Shown: positions 17,578 through 27,157 of the stretch, one piece after another
How the letters are laid out: every line of letters starts with the position of its first letter
Position numbering within the stretch: position 1 is the stretch's first letter
Assembly (NCBI RefSeq): GCF_002806975.1
Contig: NZ_NIHD01000003.1
Span: 310,001 to 374,000 of the forward strand
Length of the DNA: 64,000 nt
From: Marinobacter aromaticivorans
GTDB lineage: Bacteria > Pseudomonadota > Gammaproteobacteria > Pseudomonadales > Oleiphilaceae
Direction of reading: 5' to 3'
Notes under the pieces: model-generated
What the model was told of the DNA's origin: nothing
What the model saw: only the letters and a program-made list of their open reading frames with translations
Database searches by the model: none
Made by a program: the position numbers and the translations under genes

Positions 17578-18267
17578 TCAGTGGCCGGTCAGTGCCATCA
17601 GCGGCAGGGTCCAGAGTCCAAAAACCACCAGCATGGCCCCGGCGACCCTGCGGAAAGCCAGGCTGCTTTTCAGACGGTTTATCGAGCTCGCTGCGTAGCC
17701 GGTGGCAAGCATCGAAGGCAGGGTGCCCAACCCGAAGAACATCATGGTGAGCGCCGCAGAACCCACTGTAGGTTGCAGGGCCGCCCAGCCCAGAGTGCTG
17801 TACACAAGGCCGCAGGGCAGCCAGCCCCAAAGCGCCCCCAGGGCCAGGGCCTGGCCGGCATGATTGATGGGGAGCAGTCGCCCGGCCAGAGGTGACAGGT
17901 GCCGCCACAGGGGGGCGCCAATGCGTTCTACGTAGCGTATGCCCTGCCACCATTGCCCCATGGACAGCCCCATGGATATCAGCAGTAAACCCGCAATCGA
18001 TCTCAGAACTATGCCAAGCTGGGACCATTGATCCGCGGCGTTTGTACTCAACAACGCCACCAGGGCGGCGATCAGCGAGTAGCTGGCGATGCGCCCGACG
18101 TTATAGGCAAGCAGGAGCAGTGACTGGCGCAGGCGAAAGCCCTTGCCCACGGGCAGCGCCATGGAAAGGGAAGCGCTGATACCGCCGCACATGGCCAGGC
18201 AATGTGTGCTCCCGAGCAGGCCAATGAGAAAGGCGCTTGGGTAGCTGATATACAGGTCTGGCGTCAT
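17578..18267 (-). CDS. TauE/SafE-like membrane protein of the cbb3 oxidase cluster
   Basis: 229 residues with about six membrane helices. The first contains HCLAMCGG, a Cys-containing motif shared by the DsbD-like/SafE-type proteins found next to ccoS in Pseudomonas and relatives. Its role is probably in copper or thiol handling during oxidase assembly, but this is inferred from position only. The start overlaps the stop of ccoS by 4 bp, making it the last gene of the cco assembly operon. Confidence 0.85.
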   Translation of the reverse strand: MTPDLYISYPSAFLIGLLGSTHCLAMCGGISASLSMALPVGKGFRLRQSLLLLAYNVGRIASYSLIAALVALLSTNAADQWSQLGIVLRSIAGLLLISMGLSMGQWWQGIRYVERIGAPLWRHLSPLAGRLLPINHAGQALALGALWGWLPCGLVYSTLGWAALQPTVGSAALTMMFFGLGTLPSMLATGYAASSINRLKSSLAFRRVAGAMLVVFGLWTLPLMALTGH

Positions 18268-18503
18268 GGCTGATCAGGTTTGTTCTCAGTGTCGTCCTGT
18301 TCGCTGGCAGGTGTTTCAGCCTGCCCGGGTTTGTCCTGGCGTGCCTCTTCCGGGATCATGTCTATGTCGTCATCGTAAAGAATGCGGTGTGCCGGGCCCT
18401 CCAGATCATCGTATTGGCCGTTCTTGACAGCCCAGGAAAACAGCGCGATGCCCACCACAACCAGCATGAGCATGAGCGGCACCAGGAACATTAAAATTTC
18501 CAC
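18264..18503 (-). CDS. ccoS: cbb3 oxidase maturation protein CcoS
   Basis: 79 residues: one N-terminal membrane helix (4-24, including VVVGIALFSWAVKNGQYDDLEGPAHRIL, where the WAVxxGQ(F/Y)DDLEGPA segment is the family signature), then an acidic cytoplasmic tail. CcoS is required to put haem and CuB into the catalytic subunit. It lies 38 bp after ccoI and overlaps the TauE-like gene. Confidence 0.93.
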   Translation of the reverse strand: MEILMFLVPLMLMLVVVGIALFSWAVKNGQYDDLEGPAHRILYDDDIDMIPEEARQDKPGQAETPASEQDDTENKPDQP

Positions 18504-18541
18504 GGAATAAGCCTCGTAATTAAAGCCGGAAGATTAAGGTA

Positions 18542-20992
18542 TCAGGGCGTAACCTGTACGCCAAACTCCGGTGCATTGCCGGGATTTACCGGGCGGCTTC
18601 GTTTGCCAAGTCTCAATGCGTTGAGCACAACGATCAGTGAGCTGAGTGACATGCCTATCGCGGCAAGCCATGGCGGCACCAGGCCAGCAGCGGCAAGAGG
18701 CAGGGCGCAGACGTTATAGACAAGCGCCCACGTCATGTTCTGGCGAATGATCTTTCGCGTGCGGCGGCTGGTATCCAGTGCCTCCACCAATTGCATCAGC
18801 TGGCCATTGAGTAAAACCGCGTCTGCTTTCAACTGGGTGAGGTCGGCTGCGGTCCCCATGGCTACGGAGATACCCGCGCCCGCCATGGATGGCAGATCAT
18901 TAAGGCCGTCCCCCACCATCATGACCTTATGTCCTTCCGATTTCAGCTTTTTCAGCACATCCAGTTTCTGCTCTGGTGAAGCCTGGCCTATGGCTTCATC
19001 GATGCCGAGCATGTCGGCAATCTGGCGAACGTGGCCAGAGCGATCACCGCTGAGCAGCAATGTCCGGATACCCGCGTCCTGCAGTGCCCTGACTGCCTTT
19101 GCAGCATCTTCCCGGGGCTGGTCGTCAAGGCGAAAACAGGCCAGCCACTCATTTTTCGAGGCCAGCCAGATTTCCATGCCTGAATGGATCTCGGCTTCGG
19201 GTACCGGTGCGCTCACCTGCTGTGCGACAAAATCCCGGTGCCCGATGAAAAATGACTGACCCTCAAACTGGCCCGAGAGCCCCCCACCCAGGTGGTTATT
19301 GACGTGGCTAACAGCCGCTGCCGGCCGGTTGTGGAAAACCCGGGCAATAGGATGCTCAGAGTGTTGCTCCAGACCGGAGGCGAGGCGCAGGCACGCCTGT
19401 CTGTCCATACTACCCACGATACGGGTATCGACCAGGCTGAGTTCTCCCCGTGTGAGGGTGCCTGTTTTGTCAAAAATCACAGTGTCGATAGAATTCATGG
19501 ACTCGAGGGCATGCCCCCGGGTAGGCAGGAAACCCATGCGCCTCAGTTTGACGGTAGCGGATGTAATAGCCGTGGGCGTTGCAAGTGAAAGTGCACAGGG
19601 GCAGGTTACCACGAGAACGGAAAGTGTTATGTCGAAGGCATTGTCTGCGCCCGCAAGCCACCAGCCTATCCAGACAACAGGTGCAAGAATAAGTACCCGG
19701 CCTACGAACTTGCCGGCAATGCGGTCCGCCATACGTGCTACCGGCGGCTTTTCGGACTGGACACGGTCCAGTATCCGCAGAATTCCGGACAGGCGCGTTT
19801 GGGCTCCGGATTTCTCGACCCGAACATCCAGCGGGTTTTCACCATTGATACTGCCCGCATGAACACTATCACCCGGCACCCGGGTTTCCGGCAGGTACTC
19901 GCCGGTAAGTGCAGATTCGTTGAGCGTGGACTGGCCGCGCAGAATCACACCGTCAACAGGCAGGGTTTCACCTGGCCGGATTCGAACCACATCACCGGGT
20001 TTAACCTCATGCGCGGGTACGATTTCCGTGTCTTCCCCGGTCACCCTTGTGGCAACCGTTGGGTGGAACCCCGCCAGCGCATTGCCCGTGAGGCCGGCAC
20101 GATACCTGGCCTGCACTTCAATATAGCGCCCCAGCAGCAGGAAAAAAGTGAACATGCAAACGGATTCGAAGTAGACTTCCTCGCCCCCCATAACGGTTAC
20201 CCAGGCGCTGGCGAGGTAGGCAAGGCCAATGGCAATTGCCACCGGCACGTCCATGGTCAGGTGCCGGGTTTTGATATCCCGTTGTGCGTTACGAAAAAAC
20301 GGTGCCGCGCTGTACAGTACTACCGGTGTGGCAACCAGCAGCCCGAACCAGCGAAAAAACGCCACAAATTCGGGCGACAGACCACTGGAAAACCCGAAAT
20401 AGAGGGGGAAGGCGAGCATCATACTCTGGAACATACCGATGCCCGCCACTGCAAGGCGAATCAGCATGGAACGATTTTCAGCTTTCAGCTGGTCCTCAAC
20501 CGCATCCGACTGGTAGGGGCGGGCAGTGTAGCCGAGTTCGTGAATGGCAATCAGTAATTCACTGAGGGCAGCCTTGTCCTGAGCCCACACGAGCCGCGCC
20601 CGCTGGGTTGTATGGTTTACCGAAAAAGACAGTACCCCAGGCTGCTTTTTCATATGGTTCTCAAGCAACCAGATACAGGCCGCGCAGGTGATGCCGCCAA
20701 TAAGAAGCTGGGCTTCCTGGCCACCTTTAACCGGGGAGACAAAGGCTTGCTGCACCAGGGGGTGGTCCAGCTCCCTGAGCCGCTCCAGTTCCGAGTCTGT
20801 CAGCTGGCGGGGAGTAACTGCAGCTTCTGTACGAAACTCATAAAAGCCGGTCAGGCCTTCGTTATGGATGGTCTCGCACACTGCTTTGCAGCCCTGGCAA
20901 CAGAAAAACTTTGTTGAACCATCGAGCTCAAGGGAAATAGGCGGCTCACCGTCAGCCGGCTCACCGCAATGGTAACAATCCACGGGGGTCAC
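18542..20992 (-). CDS. ccoI: copper P-type ATPase CcoI (CopA2-type)
   Basis: 816 residues. N-terminus: a Cys-rich metal domain (CYHCGEP, FFCCQGCKAVC, residues 6-39), then an HMA-like domain with GITCAAC near residue 100. The ATPase core has the CPC membrane motif (VTCPCALSLATP), the phosphorylation site DKTGTLT, and the hinge GDGLNDLPSM. CcoI exports copper to the periplasm for CuB insertion into cbb3 oxidase rather than for detoxification. Its ATG overlaps the fixH stop by 4 bp. Confidence 0.95.
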   Translation of the reverse strand: MTPVDCYHCGEPADGEPPISLELDGSTKFFCCQGCKAVCETIHNEGLTGFYEFRTEAAVTPRQLTDSELERLRELDHPLVQQAFVSPVKGGQEAQLLIGGITCAACIWLLENHMKKQPGVLSFSVNHTTQRARLVWAQDKAALSELLIAIHELGYTARPYQSDAVEDQLKAENRSMLIRLAVAGIGMFQSMMLAFPLYFGFSSGLSPEFVAFFRWFGLLVATPVVLYSAAPFFRNAQRDIKTRHLTMDVPVAIAIGLAYLASAWVTVMGGEEVYFESVCMFTFFLLLGRYIEVQARYRAGLTGNALAGFHPTVATRVTGEDTEIVPAHEVKPGDVVRIRPGETLPVDGVILRGQSTLNESALTGEYLPETRVPGDSVHAGSINGENPLDVRVEKSGAQTRLSGILRILDRVQSEKPPVARMADRIAGKFVGRVLILAPVVWIGWWLAGADNAFDITLSVLVVTCPCALSLATPTAITSATVKLRRMGFLPTRGHALESMNSIDTVIFDKTGTLTRGELSLVDTRIVGSMDRQACLRLASGLEQHSEHPIARVFHNRPAAAVSHVNNHLGGGLSGQFEGQSFFIGHRDFVAQQVSAPVPEAEIHSGMEIWLASKNEWLACFRLDDQPREDAAKAVRALQDAGIRTLLLSGDRSGHVRQIADMLGIDEAIGQASPEQKLDVLKKLKSEGHKVMMVGDGLNDLPSMAGAGISVAMGTAADLTQLKADAVLLNGQLMQLVEALDTSRRTRKIIRQNMTWALVYNVCALPLAAAGLVPPWLAAIGMSLSSLIVVLNALRLGKRSRPVNPGNAPEFGVQVTP

Positions 20993-21504
20993 CCTTGGGC
21001 GGATCCTTGCGGACTCAGATGCAGGTAACCTTCTGTCGGCAACCGGGCTTCGCCTTTCAGTCGCCAGACATTATCCGGCCCCGTGAGTTCGTAATACCAG
21101 CGGCCTTTGATGTCATCCAGCATGTTTCCAGTGTAATGGCCATTACCATCATTCCGGAACTGAATGGTGCGGTCTTTCTGCGAGAGCGTTGGGTGAAACA
21201 GTTTGAGTATCAGGTAAGGAAAACCTGCCGCTCCCTGTTCCGTGCTGACGTTCAACAGAATGCTGCGGTTTTCGAATGCCATATCCGCCCTCAGGCCCAT
21301 ATCGGCAGCAGCCTTGTCACGGGCTATCTCGAGGTTGATGCCCCGGCCTTCTTTTGAATAATCGTCCGTAACCATCGTATCTTTCATGTTCGAAGCGACA
21401 ACCAGCATGAACATGCTGAACGTGATCGCAGACAGAGGCGCTATGGTCAGGAACCAGAACCAGGGTTGCCGGTACCAGGGCGCAGTGGGTACTTCTTGAT
21501 TCAT
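20989..21504 (-). CDS. ccoH: FixH/CcoH cbb3 oxidase assembly protein
   Basis: About 171 residues with one membrane helix near the N-terminus (WFWFLTIAPLSAITFSMFML) and a periplasmic beta-rich domain containing GNGHYTGNM and WYYELTGPDNVWRLKGE, usual for FixH. FixH/CcoH is a membrane-bound factor needed for a stable cbb3 complex. An ATG at 21519, five codons upstream, is an alternative; I prefer 21504 because GAG precedes it, but both sites are weak. It lies between ccoG and ccoI. Confidence 0.9.
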   Translation of the reverse strand: MNQEVPTAPWYRQPWFWFLTIAPLSAITFSMFMLVVASNMKDTMVTDDYSKEGRGINLEIARDKAAADMGLRADMAFENRSILLNVSTEQGAAGFPYLILKLFHPTLSQKDRTIQFRNDGNGHYTGNMLDDIKGRWYYELTGPDNVWRLKGEARLPTEGYLHLSPQGSAQG

Positions 21505-21558
21505 ATTGCTCAGTCTCATTTATTTACGGGTTACCAACGGCCAGCGATCCCCACGGGA

Positions 21559-22989
21559 TCACCGGGTTGGACCGACAAATCGGCTTTCGGTTTCCAGCTT
21601 GAGTGAAGCATCCGTTTCAGACTGTGCATGGAAGATAATTTCGTTGTTCGATTGCGGGATAGACTCCGGCGGCACATCCACCACAGTAGGCAGGGAGCGG
21701 TTTTCGCCACTGTCTACCGTTACCTGGGTCTGGGTCAGAATGCGGATACCATCCAGGCCTTGTACCGACAGGTTAAATGTCTGGGGTACTTCCGACATGT
21801 TCGCTATTTTCAGGGTATAGGAGTTTTCAATGTTTCCCTGGCCATTGAAGCTGAACAGTGCCCCCCGGTCTCTCAGCGCATCCATCTGGGCCGGCACGCG
21901 GGTCGCAATCACGAAAATAATCGCCGTAATCATGGCAGTCAGGACGGCACCATAACCGAAAGTACGTGGCCGCAGAAGTTTCGACGGTTTGCCCTCAAGT
22001 TCGTTCTCGGTGGTGTAACGAATCAGGCCGCGAGGGTAGTTCATCTTGTCCATTATTTCATCGCAGGCATCGATGCAAAGTGCGCAGCCAATGCACTCGT
22101 ACTGGAGGCCATCGCGGATATCAATGCCCGTCGGGCACACGTGCACACATTGCCCGCAGTCGATGCAGTCGCCCAGGCCAACGTCTTCCGGCTTTACGTC
22201 TTTTCTGCGACCGCCACGGGGCTCGCCGCGATTGGGGTCGTAGGAAACAATACGGGTGTTAGGGTCAAACATGACAGACTGGAAACGCGCATACGGGCAC
22301 ATATACAGGCAAACCTGTTCGCGCATCCAGCCCGCGTTGAGATAAGTGGCTATGGTGAAAAACGCTACCCAGAAATAGGCCCAGCCATTGGCCTGAAACG
22401 TAAACAGATCGGCAATCAGTTCGCGAATCGGGTAGAAATAGCCGACAAATGTGAGCCCCGTCATCAGGGCAATAAACAGCCAGACTGCGTGTTTGGCGGA
22501 CTTCTTGAATATTTTTTCTTTGGAATTGGGGGCCTTGTCCAGTTTCATGCGCTTGTTGCGGCTGCCTTCAATGCGTTCTTCAACCCACATGAAAATGAAG
22601 GTCCAAACCGTCTGCGGGCAGGTATAACCGCACCATACTCGACCGAACAGGGTGGTAATGAAAAACAGGCCAAAGGCGCAGATGATCAGCATGCCGGAGA
22701 GCAGGAAGAAATCCTTGGGGTAAAAGGTGACACCGTAGAGGTGAAATTCCCGGGCGGGCAGATCGAAGTGAATCAGCGGATTGCCATCGAGGGTGAGCCA
22801 CACGAACAGAAAATACATGCTCATCAGAACCATCAGGCTCACGGTACGGATTCGCTGAAACAGGCCTTTTACTTCTTTGACATAGATCTTTTTGCGGCTG
22901 GCATAGAGTTCAACAGTTTCTGGCTTACTCCCTTTGCCAGAAGGATCCGGAGAGGGGTCAACCTGTTTGACCGGTATTTCATTGCTCAT
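21559..22989 (-). CDS. ccoG: cbb3 oxidase accessory ferredoxin-like protein CcoG
   Basis: 476 residues: about five membrane helices, the GYTCPQTVWTFIFMW motif, a 4Fe-4S ferredoxin pair (CIDCGQCVHVCP and CIGCALCIDAC, about residues 265-305), and a C-terminal Ig-like domain (FixG_C). CcoG/RdxA has cupric reductase activity that supplies Cu(I) for cbb3 assembly. It starts the assembly operon about 135 bp downstream of ccoP. Confidence 0.95.
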   Translation of the reverse strand: MSNEIPVKQVDPSPDPSGKGSKPETVELYASRKKIYVKEVKGLFQRIRTVSLMVLMSMYFLFVWLTLDGNPLIHFDLPAREFHLYGVTFYPKDFFLLSGMLIICAFGLFFITTLFGRVWCGYTCPQTVWTFIFMWVEERIEGSRNKRMKLDKAPNSKEKIFKKSAKHAVWLFIALMTGLTFVGYFYPIRELIADLFTFQANGWAYFWVAFFTIATYLNAGWMREQVCLYMCPYARFQSVMFDPNTRIVSYDPNRGEPRGGRRKDVKPEDVGLGDCIDCGQCVHVCPTGIDIRDGLQYECIGCALCIDACDEIMDKMNYPRGLIRYTTENELEGKPSKLLRPRTFGYGAVLTAMITAIIFVIATRVPAQMDALRDRGALFSFNGQGNIENSYTLKIANMSEVPQTFNLSVQGLDGIRILTQTQVTVDSGENRSLPTVVDVPPESIPQSNNEIIFHAQSETDASLKLETESRFVGPTR

Positions 22990-23098
22990 GGGGTACCTCC
23001 AGATGGGGCGTAATGCGGGAGCGATGCCTTATGCGAGCTTACTGCTGATCTTCTCAAGCCTGTGCCCGCAAGGGCAGACACAGGGTTGAGCAGACCAC

Positions 23099-23117
23099 GC
23101 CGGGCCCAGGGCCCGGC
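23099..23117 (-). terminator. GC-rich stem-loop after ccoP
   Basis: A near-perfect palindrome of nine bases either side of one A lies eight bases beyond the ccoP stop codon on the minus strand. It is very stable but has no T-run after it, so it is more likely a 3' mRNA stabiliser or a weak or factor-dependent end of the ccoNOQP transcript than a standard terminator. Confidence 0.4.
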
Positions 23118-23124
23118 AGGAACA

Positions 23125-24015
23125 TCAGTTCGACAGGCTGTAAACGTATGCAGCCAGAATCTGGATCTGGTCATCGGAAAGCCGACCGCTCTGGGCGGGC
23201 ATTTCATTCTGGCGACCGTGCAAAACAGTCTCCCGGATCCACTCATAGTTAGAGCCGTAAAGCCATATATTATCCGTCAGGTCAGGTGCACCGACAGCGT
23301 GCATGCCTTTACCGTCAGGCCCGTGGCAAGCAACACAGGCCTGGGCAAATACTGCCTTGCCGGCCTCGGCCGCCGCAGCATCCTTCTCGCGACCGCTGAA
23401 CGAAAGTACGTAGTTAACCACCTGGTCTACCTGCTCATTGGTCATATTTGGCATTACGCCCTTGGCGGGCATGTTACCCATACGTCCGTTTTTCAGGGTC
23501 TGCAGGATTGCGTCCGGTGTGCCACCCCAAAGCCAGTCATCGTCTGTCAGGTTGGGGAAGCCAACCTGGCCGCGGGCGGCGGTGCCGTGGCACACAGCAC
23601 AGTTGTTGGCGAACAGACGTTGGCCGATCTTCATGGCATCGCCATCTTTAGCCAGTTCCGGCACGGGGGTGCTGCCATACTGGGCGTAAATTGGCCCGTA
23701 CATCTCCTCAGCCCTGGCAACTTCGGCTTCCCACTGGTTGGTTGAGGTCCAGCCCAGCAGACCCTTGAAGTTACCCAGGCCGGGGTAGAGTGCCAGGTAG
23801 CCAAGAGAAAAGACTACAGTCGCTACAAACAGGTAGAACCACCACTTGGGTAGCGGGTTGTCATACTCTTCGATGCCGTCGAAAGAGTGGCCCATGGTAC
23901 GGTCGGTTTCTACGTCAGTTGTCTGGCTCTTGCGTGTTGCGAAGAGTAGCCAGGCACAACCAAAGACCACCACGAGCACGATCGTACTGATCCAGATGCT
24001 CCAAAAGGTACTCAT
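23125..24015 (-). CDS. ccoP: cbb3 cytochrome c oxidase subunit III, dihaem CcoP
   Basis: 296 residues: an N-terminal hydrophobic helix (about 3-27), a second helix (about 58-77) and two cytochrome c domains with haem sites CAVCH (near residue 138) and CVACH (near residue 227), each with a following Met ligand candidate. CcoP passes electrons from soluble cytochrome c to CcoO. The start overlaps the ccoQ stop by 4 bp. Confidence 0.96.
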   Translation of the reverse strand: MSTFWSIWISTIVLVVVFGCAWLLFATRKSQTTDVETDRTMGHSFDGIEEYDNPLPKWWFYLFVATVVFSLGYLALYPGLGNFKGLLGWTSTNQWEAEVARAEEMYGPIYAQYGSTPVPELAKDGDAMKIGQRLFANNCAVCHGTAARGQVGFPNLTDDDWLWGGTPDAILQTLKNGRMGNMPAKGVMPNMTNEQVDQVVNYVLSFSGREKDAAAAEAGKAVFAQACVACHGPDGKGMHAVGAPDLTDNIWLYGSNYEWIRETVLHGRQNEMPAQSGRLSDDQIQILAAYVYSLSN

Positions 24016-24197
24016 TGTTTATTCTCCGTTTTTTCCTGTTCAAGAGTACGCTTTTCCACCTCGTCATCATCGAACGGCAGGTGGGCTGCTTCTTCGTTTG
24101 CCTTTTTGCGGTGGGCACTGAATGCCCACCAGATGATGCCGATAAAAACCGCCATCACCAAAAGGGTATGAACGCCGCGTAACTCGTTAATATCCAT
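24012..24197 (-). CDS. ccoQ: cbb3 oxidase subunit IV CcoQ
   Basis: 61 residues: MDINELRG, one membrane helix (about 8-28, LLVMAVFIGIIWWAFS) and an acidic cytoplasmic tail. CcoQ stabilises the oxidase complex. The ATG at 24197, just after the ccoO stop, is chosen because the protein then has the usual CcoQ length; the longer frame would run back into ccoO. Confidence 0.93.
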   Translation of the reverse strand: MDINELRGVHTLLVMAVFIGIIWWAFSAHRKKANEEAAHLPFDDDEVEKRTLEQEKTENKQ

Positions 24198-24201
24198 TAA
24201 A

Positions 24202-24810
24202 TCACCGCTTGTCTGAAAGCACGGTGCCCAGTTGCTGCAGGTATGCGACCAGGGCTTCGATTTCAAATTTGCCTTCCACTTCGCCAGCTGCGTTGGCAAT
24301 CTGCTCGTCCGAGTAGGGAACGCCCAGAGTCTGCAGTGCGGTCAGCTTTGCGGCCGTGCCTTTGTGATTAACCTGGTTCTCAAACAGCCAGGGGAACGCA
24401 GGCATGTTGGATTCGGGAACCACGCTACGCGGGTCATAAAGATGCTGGCGCTGCCAGGCATCGGAATAACGACCGCCTACACGGGCCAGGTCAGGCCCTG
24501 TGCGCTTGGAACCCCACAGGAACGGGCGGTCGTATACGAACTCGCCCGCAACGGAGTAGTGGCCGTAACGCTCTGTTTCAGCGCGGAACGGACGGATTTG
24601 CTGGGTATGGCAAACGTGACAGCCTTCGCGGATGTAGATGTCACGGCCTTCCAGCTCCAGCGCCGTCAGAGGCTCAAGGCCTTCTATGGGCTCGTTGACT
24701 TCCTTCAGGAAGAACAGCGGGACCACTTCCGCCAGAAAACCACCACTGATGACCAGGATGATAAAGACAATCATCAGGCCAATATTTTTTTCGACAATTT
24801 CGTGTTTCAT
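24202..24810 (-). CDS. ccoO: cbb3 oxidase subunit II, monohaem CcoO
   Basis: 202 residues with an N-terminal membrane anchor (about 8-30) and one c-type haem site ([13 protein letters not shown], near residue 60), plus [10 protein letters not shown] and [10 protein letters not shown], which are typical of CcoO. It relays electrons from CcoP to the haem b/b3 centres of CcoN. Located 14 bp after ccoN and 4 bp before ccoQ. Confidence 0.97.
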   Translation of the reverse strand: MKHEIVEKNIGLMIVFIILVISGGFLAEVVPLFFLKEVNEPIEGLEPLTALELEGRDIYIREGCHVCHTQQIRPFRAETERYGHYSVAGEFVYDRPFLWGSKRTGPDLARVGGRYSDAWQRQHLYDPRSVVPESNMPAFPWLFENQVNHKGTAAKLTALQTLGVPYSDEQIANAAGEVEGKFEIEALVAYLQQLGTVLSDKR

Positions 24811-24824
24811 CAGGTCTCTCTCCG

Positions 24825-26255
24825 TTACGCCGCCTGAACTGCCGCGTTGTCCTGGGCAGCCGCTTCTTTCTGGCGCACGGTCATGTACACGTTATAGGCC
24901 ATGAAAAGCATGCCGGTGAGGAAGATGACGCCGCCAAGGAAGCGTACAAAGTAACCCGGGTAGGATGCTTCAAGGCTTTCCACAAAGCTGTAGGTGAGGG
25001 TGCCGTCGTCGTTGACCGCGCGCCACATCAGGCCCTGCATGATGCCGTTAACCCACATGGCAACGATGTACAGAACGGTACCCACGGTTGCCAGCCAGAA
25101 GTGCACGTTGATCAGGCTGGTGCTGTACATTTCCTTGAGACCCCAGAGTTTGGGAATCAGGTGGTAGATGGCACCGATACTGATCATGGCAACCCAGCCC
25201 AGAGCACCTGAGTGAACGTGTCCAACGGTCCAGTCTGTGTTGTGTGAAAGGGCGTTAACTGTCTTGATGGACATCATCGGGCCTTCGAAGGTGGACATGC
25301 CATAGAACGACAGGGAAACCACCAGGAAGCGCAGGATGGGATCCGTGCGCAGTTTGTGCCAGGCGCCGGACAGGGTCATCATGCCGTTGATCATGCCACC
25401 CCAGGACGGAGCAAGCAGAATCAGGGACATAATCATGCTGGCGGTCTGGGCCCAGTCTGGCAGGGCAGAGTAGTGCAGGTGGTGGCCACCGGCCCATACG
25501 TAGGTGGCGATAAGCGCCCAGAAGTGGACGATGGAAAGGCGGTAGGAGTATACCGGGCGGCCAGCCTGCTTGGGAACGAAGTAGTACATCATGCCCAGGA
25601 AGCCTGCCGTGAGGAAGAAGCCTACTGCGTTGTGACCATACCACCACTGCATCATCGCGTCGGTTACGCCGGCGTAGGCAGAGTAGGATTTGAACGCACT
25701 GACCGGCAGCGCCAGGTTGTTACCAATGTGAAGTGCAGCAATGGTGATAATAAACGCGCCATAGAACCAGTTGGCAACGTAGATGTGTGGTGTGCTGCGC
25801 TTGGTAATGGTGCCGAAGAACACCAGGGCGTAAGTGACCCAGACCACAGTAATGGCAATATCAATTGGCCATTCCAGTTCTGCGTATTCTTTAGTGCTGG
25901 TATAACCCAGTGGCAAGGTAATGGCTGCAGCAACAATGATTGCGGTCCAGCCCCAGAAGGTAAAGGCAGCCAGTGAGTCCGAAATCAGACGGGCCTGACA
26001 GGTACGTTGAACCACATAGTAGGACGTTGCAAACAGGGCACTGCCGCCAAAGCCGAAGATAACGGCGTTGGTGTGCAGCGGTCGCAGGCGACCGAAGTGG
26101 GTAAATGGCAGATCGAGGTTGAGGGATGGCCAAACCAGTTGTGCTGCAATTAACACGCCCAGCGCCATGCCAACAATACCCCATACCACTGTCATGATGG
26201 CGAACTGTCTCACCACCTTGTAGTTATATGTCAGGTTCGGATTTTGTGTGCTCAT
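24825..26255 (-). CDS. ccoN: cbb3 oxidase catalytic subunit I CcoN
   Basis: 476 residues, about 12 membrane helices. Metal-ligand histidines are recognisable: LRPLHTNAV for low-spin haem b, [10 protein letters not shown] and AGGHHLHYS for CuB, and [10 protein letters not shown] for haem b3. CcoN reduces oxygen to water at high affinity and pumps protons, supporting microaerobic growth. First gene of the minus-strand ccoNOQP operon, with an ANR-type box about 70-85 bp upstream of its ATG. Confidence 0.97.
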   Translation of the reverse strand: MSTQNPNLTYNYKVVRQFAIMTVVWGIVGMALGVLIAAQLVWPSLNLDLPFTHFGRLRPLHTNAVIFGFGGSALFATSYYVVQRTCQARLISDSLAAFTFWGWTAIIVAAAITLPLGYTSTKEYAELEWPIDIAITVVWVTYALVFFGTITKRSTPHIYVANWFYGAFIITIAALHIGNNLALPVSAFKSYSAYAGVTDAMMQWWYGHNAVGFFLTAGFLGMMYYFVPKQAGRPVYSYRLSIVHFWALIATYVWAGGHHLHYSALPDWAQTASMIMSLILLAPSWGGMINGMMTLSGAWHKLRTDPILRFLVVSLSFYGMSTFEGPMMSIKTVNALSHNTDWTVGHVHSGALGWVAMISIGAIYHLIPKLWGLKEMYSTSLINVHFWLATVGTVLYIVAMWVNGIMQGLMWRAVNDDGTLTYSFVESLEASYPGYFVRFLGGVIFLTGMLFMAYNVYMTVRQKEAAAQDNAAVQAA

Positions 26256-26297
26256 AGCCTTACCAATGGGTTCAGAGTGGGGAATTATGCGGGCGCA

Positions 26298-26303
26298 AGT
26301 ATG
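26298..26303 (-). promoter_or_regulatory. predicted -10 element of the ccoN promoter
   Basis: On the minus strand this reads CATACT, four of six matches to the sigma-70 -10 hexamer. It predicts a start at about 26291, which places the ANR box centre at -41.5, the spacing used by class II FNR-activated promoters. The predicted leader before the ATG is about 35 bases. Another -10-like hexamer (CATAAT) occurs at 26284-26289 but gives a less usual spacing. Confidence 0.45.
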
Positions 26304-26325
26304 GAGAAACCATTAGCTGTTTGCA

Positions 26326-26339
26326 ATGATTCGCATCAA
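26326..26339 (-). promoter_or_regulatory. ANR/FNR-type binding site upstream of ccoN
   Basis: The site reads ATGAT-TCGC-ATCAA, one mismatch from TTGAT-N4-ATCAA, the consensus for FNR/ANR proteins. These iron-sulfur regulators bind when oxygen is low, and cbb3 operons are classic targets. The anr gene itself is not in this window. Confidence 0.7.
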
Positions 26340-26528
26340 CTCCTGACATCCATCAAATGCACCCAGGCCGGCAGTGTGGCGCCTTTCCCGAGCGCCATGT
26401 CGGCTGAGGTTCTATGATAGCCTTGCGAACGTGCAAGTTATACTTGTCAAAATTGACTAAGAACAAAAAATGCCACGTTCCGGATCATGACCTTACGGTT
26501 TTTCTGGCGGGAGGTGTTTTCCCCCGGC

Positions 26529-26819
26529 TCAGACGCCGCTTTGCTGTAGTACCGTGATGGCTTCATCTTTGTCCATCATGGGAATCAGTTCAGCCATTAG
26601 TTCGCGCCGGTCGTCAGAGTGGTACCAGCGGTCCCAGTCGGCCTCCGAGCGCCAGTTGGCCAGGGTTATGCGGTGGTTGGGGTCATGGCTGTCGACCAGG
26701 GTTTCTCCGGAGATAAACCCTGGTGCAGCGACCGCCCGCTGCAGAACCAGACGGGAACGTTCTTCATAGGCAGTTTCAAGTGATTCGGCAATATGCCGTT
26801 CAATCAGAACCCGGATCAT
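26529..26819 (-). CDS. antibiotic biosynthesis monooxygenase (ABM) domain protein
   Basis: 96 residues with the dimeric alpha/beta-barrel fold pattern of the ABM group: MIRVLIERHI, then PGFISGETLVD and ITLANWRSEADWDRWYHSDDR. Members range from small monooxygenases to haem-degrading enzymes; many are simply of unknown function, and this short version lacks features that would narrow it. It is transcribed divergently from tusA, with 84 bp between them. Confidence 0.82.
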   Translation of the reverse strand: MIRVLIERHIAESLETAYEERSRLVLQRAVAAPGFISGETLVDSHDPNHRITLANWRSEADWDRWYHSDDRRELMAELIPMMDKDEAITVLQQSGV

Positions 26820-26903
26820 GCAAACCTCCAGATGTTTTAATGGTATAAACAGTAATTTAGCACGTATTTCTGAAAAAACAGATCAGACAGAAGGAGACAG
26901 GAT

Positions 26904-27143
26904 GTGAGCGCTGCCGAATACGATGCCGAACTGGACGCCAGCGGCCTTTTTTGCCCGGAGCCGGTCATGATGCTGCATAATCGCATCAACGACGTGGAGC
27001 CGGGCAAGGTTCTGCGAGTGACCGCGACAGATCCTTCAACAACCCGGGATATTCCAAGGTTTTGTCAGTTTCTGGGGCACGAATTGCTAAGCCACACGGA
27101 GCAGGATGACCGGTTTGTCTACCTTATACGCCGCGGCAGTTAA
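26904..27143 (+). CDS. tusA: sulfur carrier protein TusA
   Basis: 79 residues, clearly the TusA fold, with the active Cys in GLFCPEPVMML (Cys17) and the conserved DPSTTRDIPRFC stretch. TusA takes sulfur from cysteine desulfurase and passes it on, in E. coli through TusBCD/E to MnmA, which makes 2-thiouridine in tRNA; mnmA is also in this window. The start is GTG, with AAGGAG upstream; the ATG two bases earlier runs straight into a stop. Confidence 0.94.
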   Translation: MSAAEYDAELDASGLFCPEPVMMLHNRINDVEPGKVLRVTATDPSTTRDIPRFCQFLGHELLSHTEQDDRFVYLIRRGS

Positions 27144-27157
27144 CGGTTTCAAGGCAA

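Noticed and set aside
21628..23013. Long plus-strand open frame of 461 codons opposite ccoG
   Set aside because: It is the antisense of ccoG, a gene with clear ferredoxin and membrane motifs; the plus-strand protein has no recognisable domain and an odd composition.
26446..26457. GTCAA-AA-TTGAC palindrome upstream of the ccoN region
   Set aside because: The half-sites point the wrong way for ANR/FNR (consensus TTGAT-N4-ATCAA) and the spacing is two, not four; probably chance or part of an unrelated promoter.
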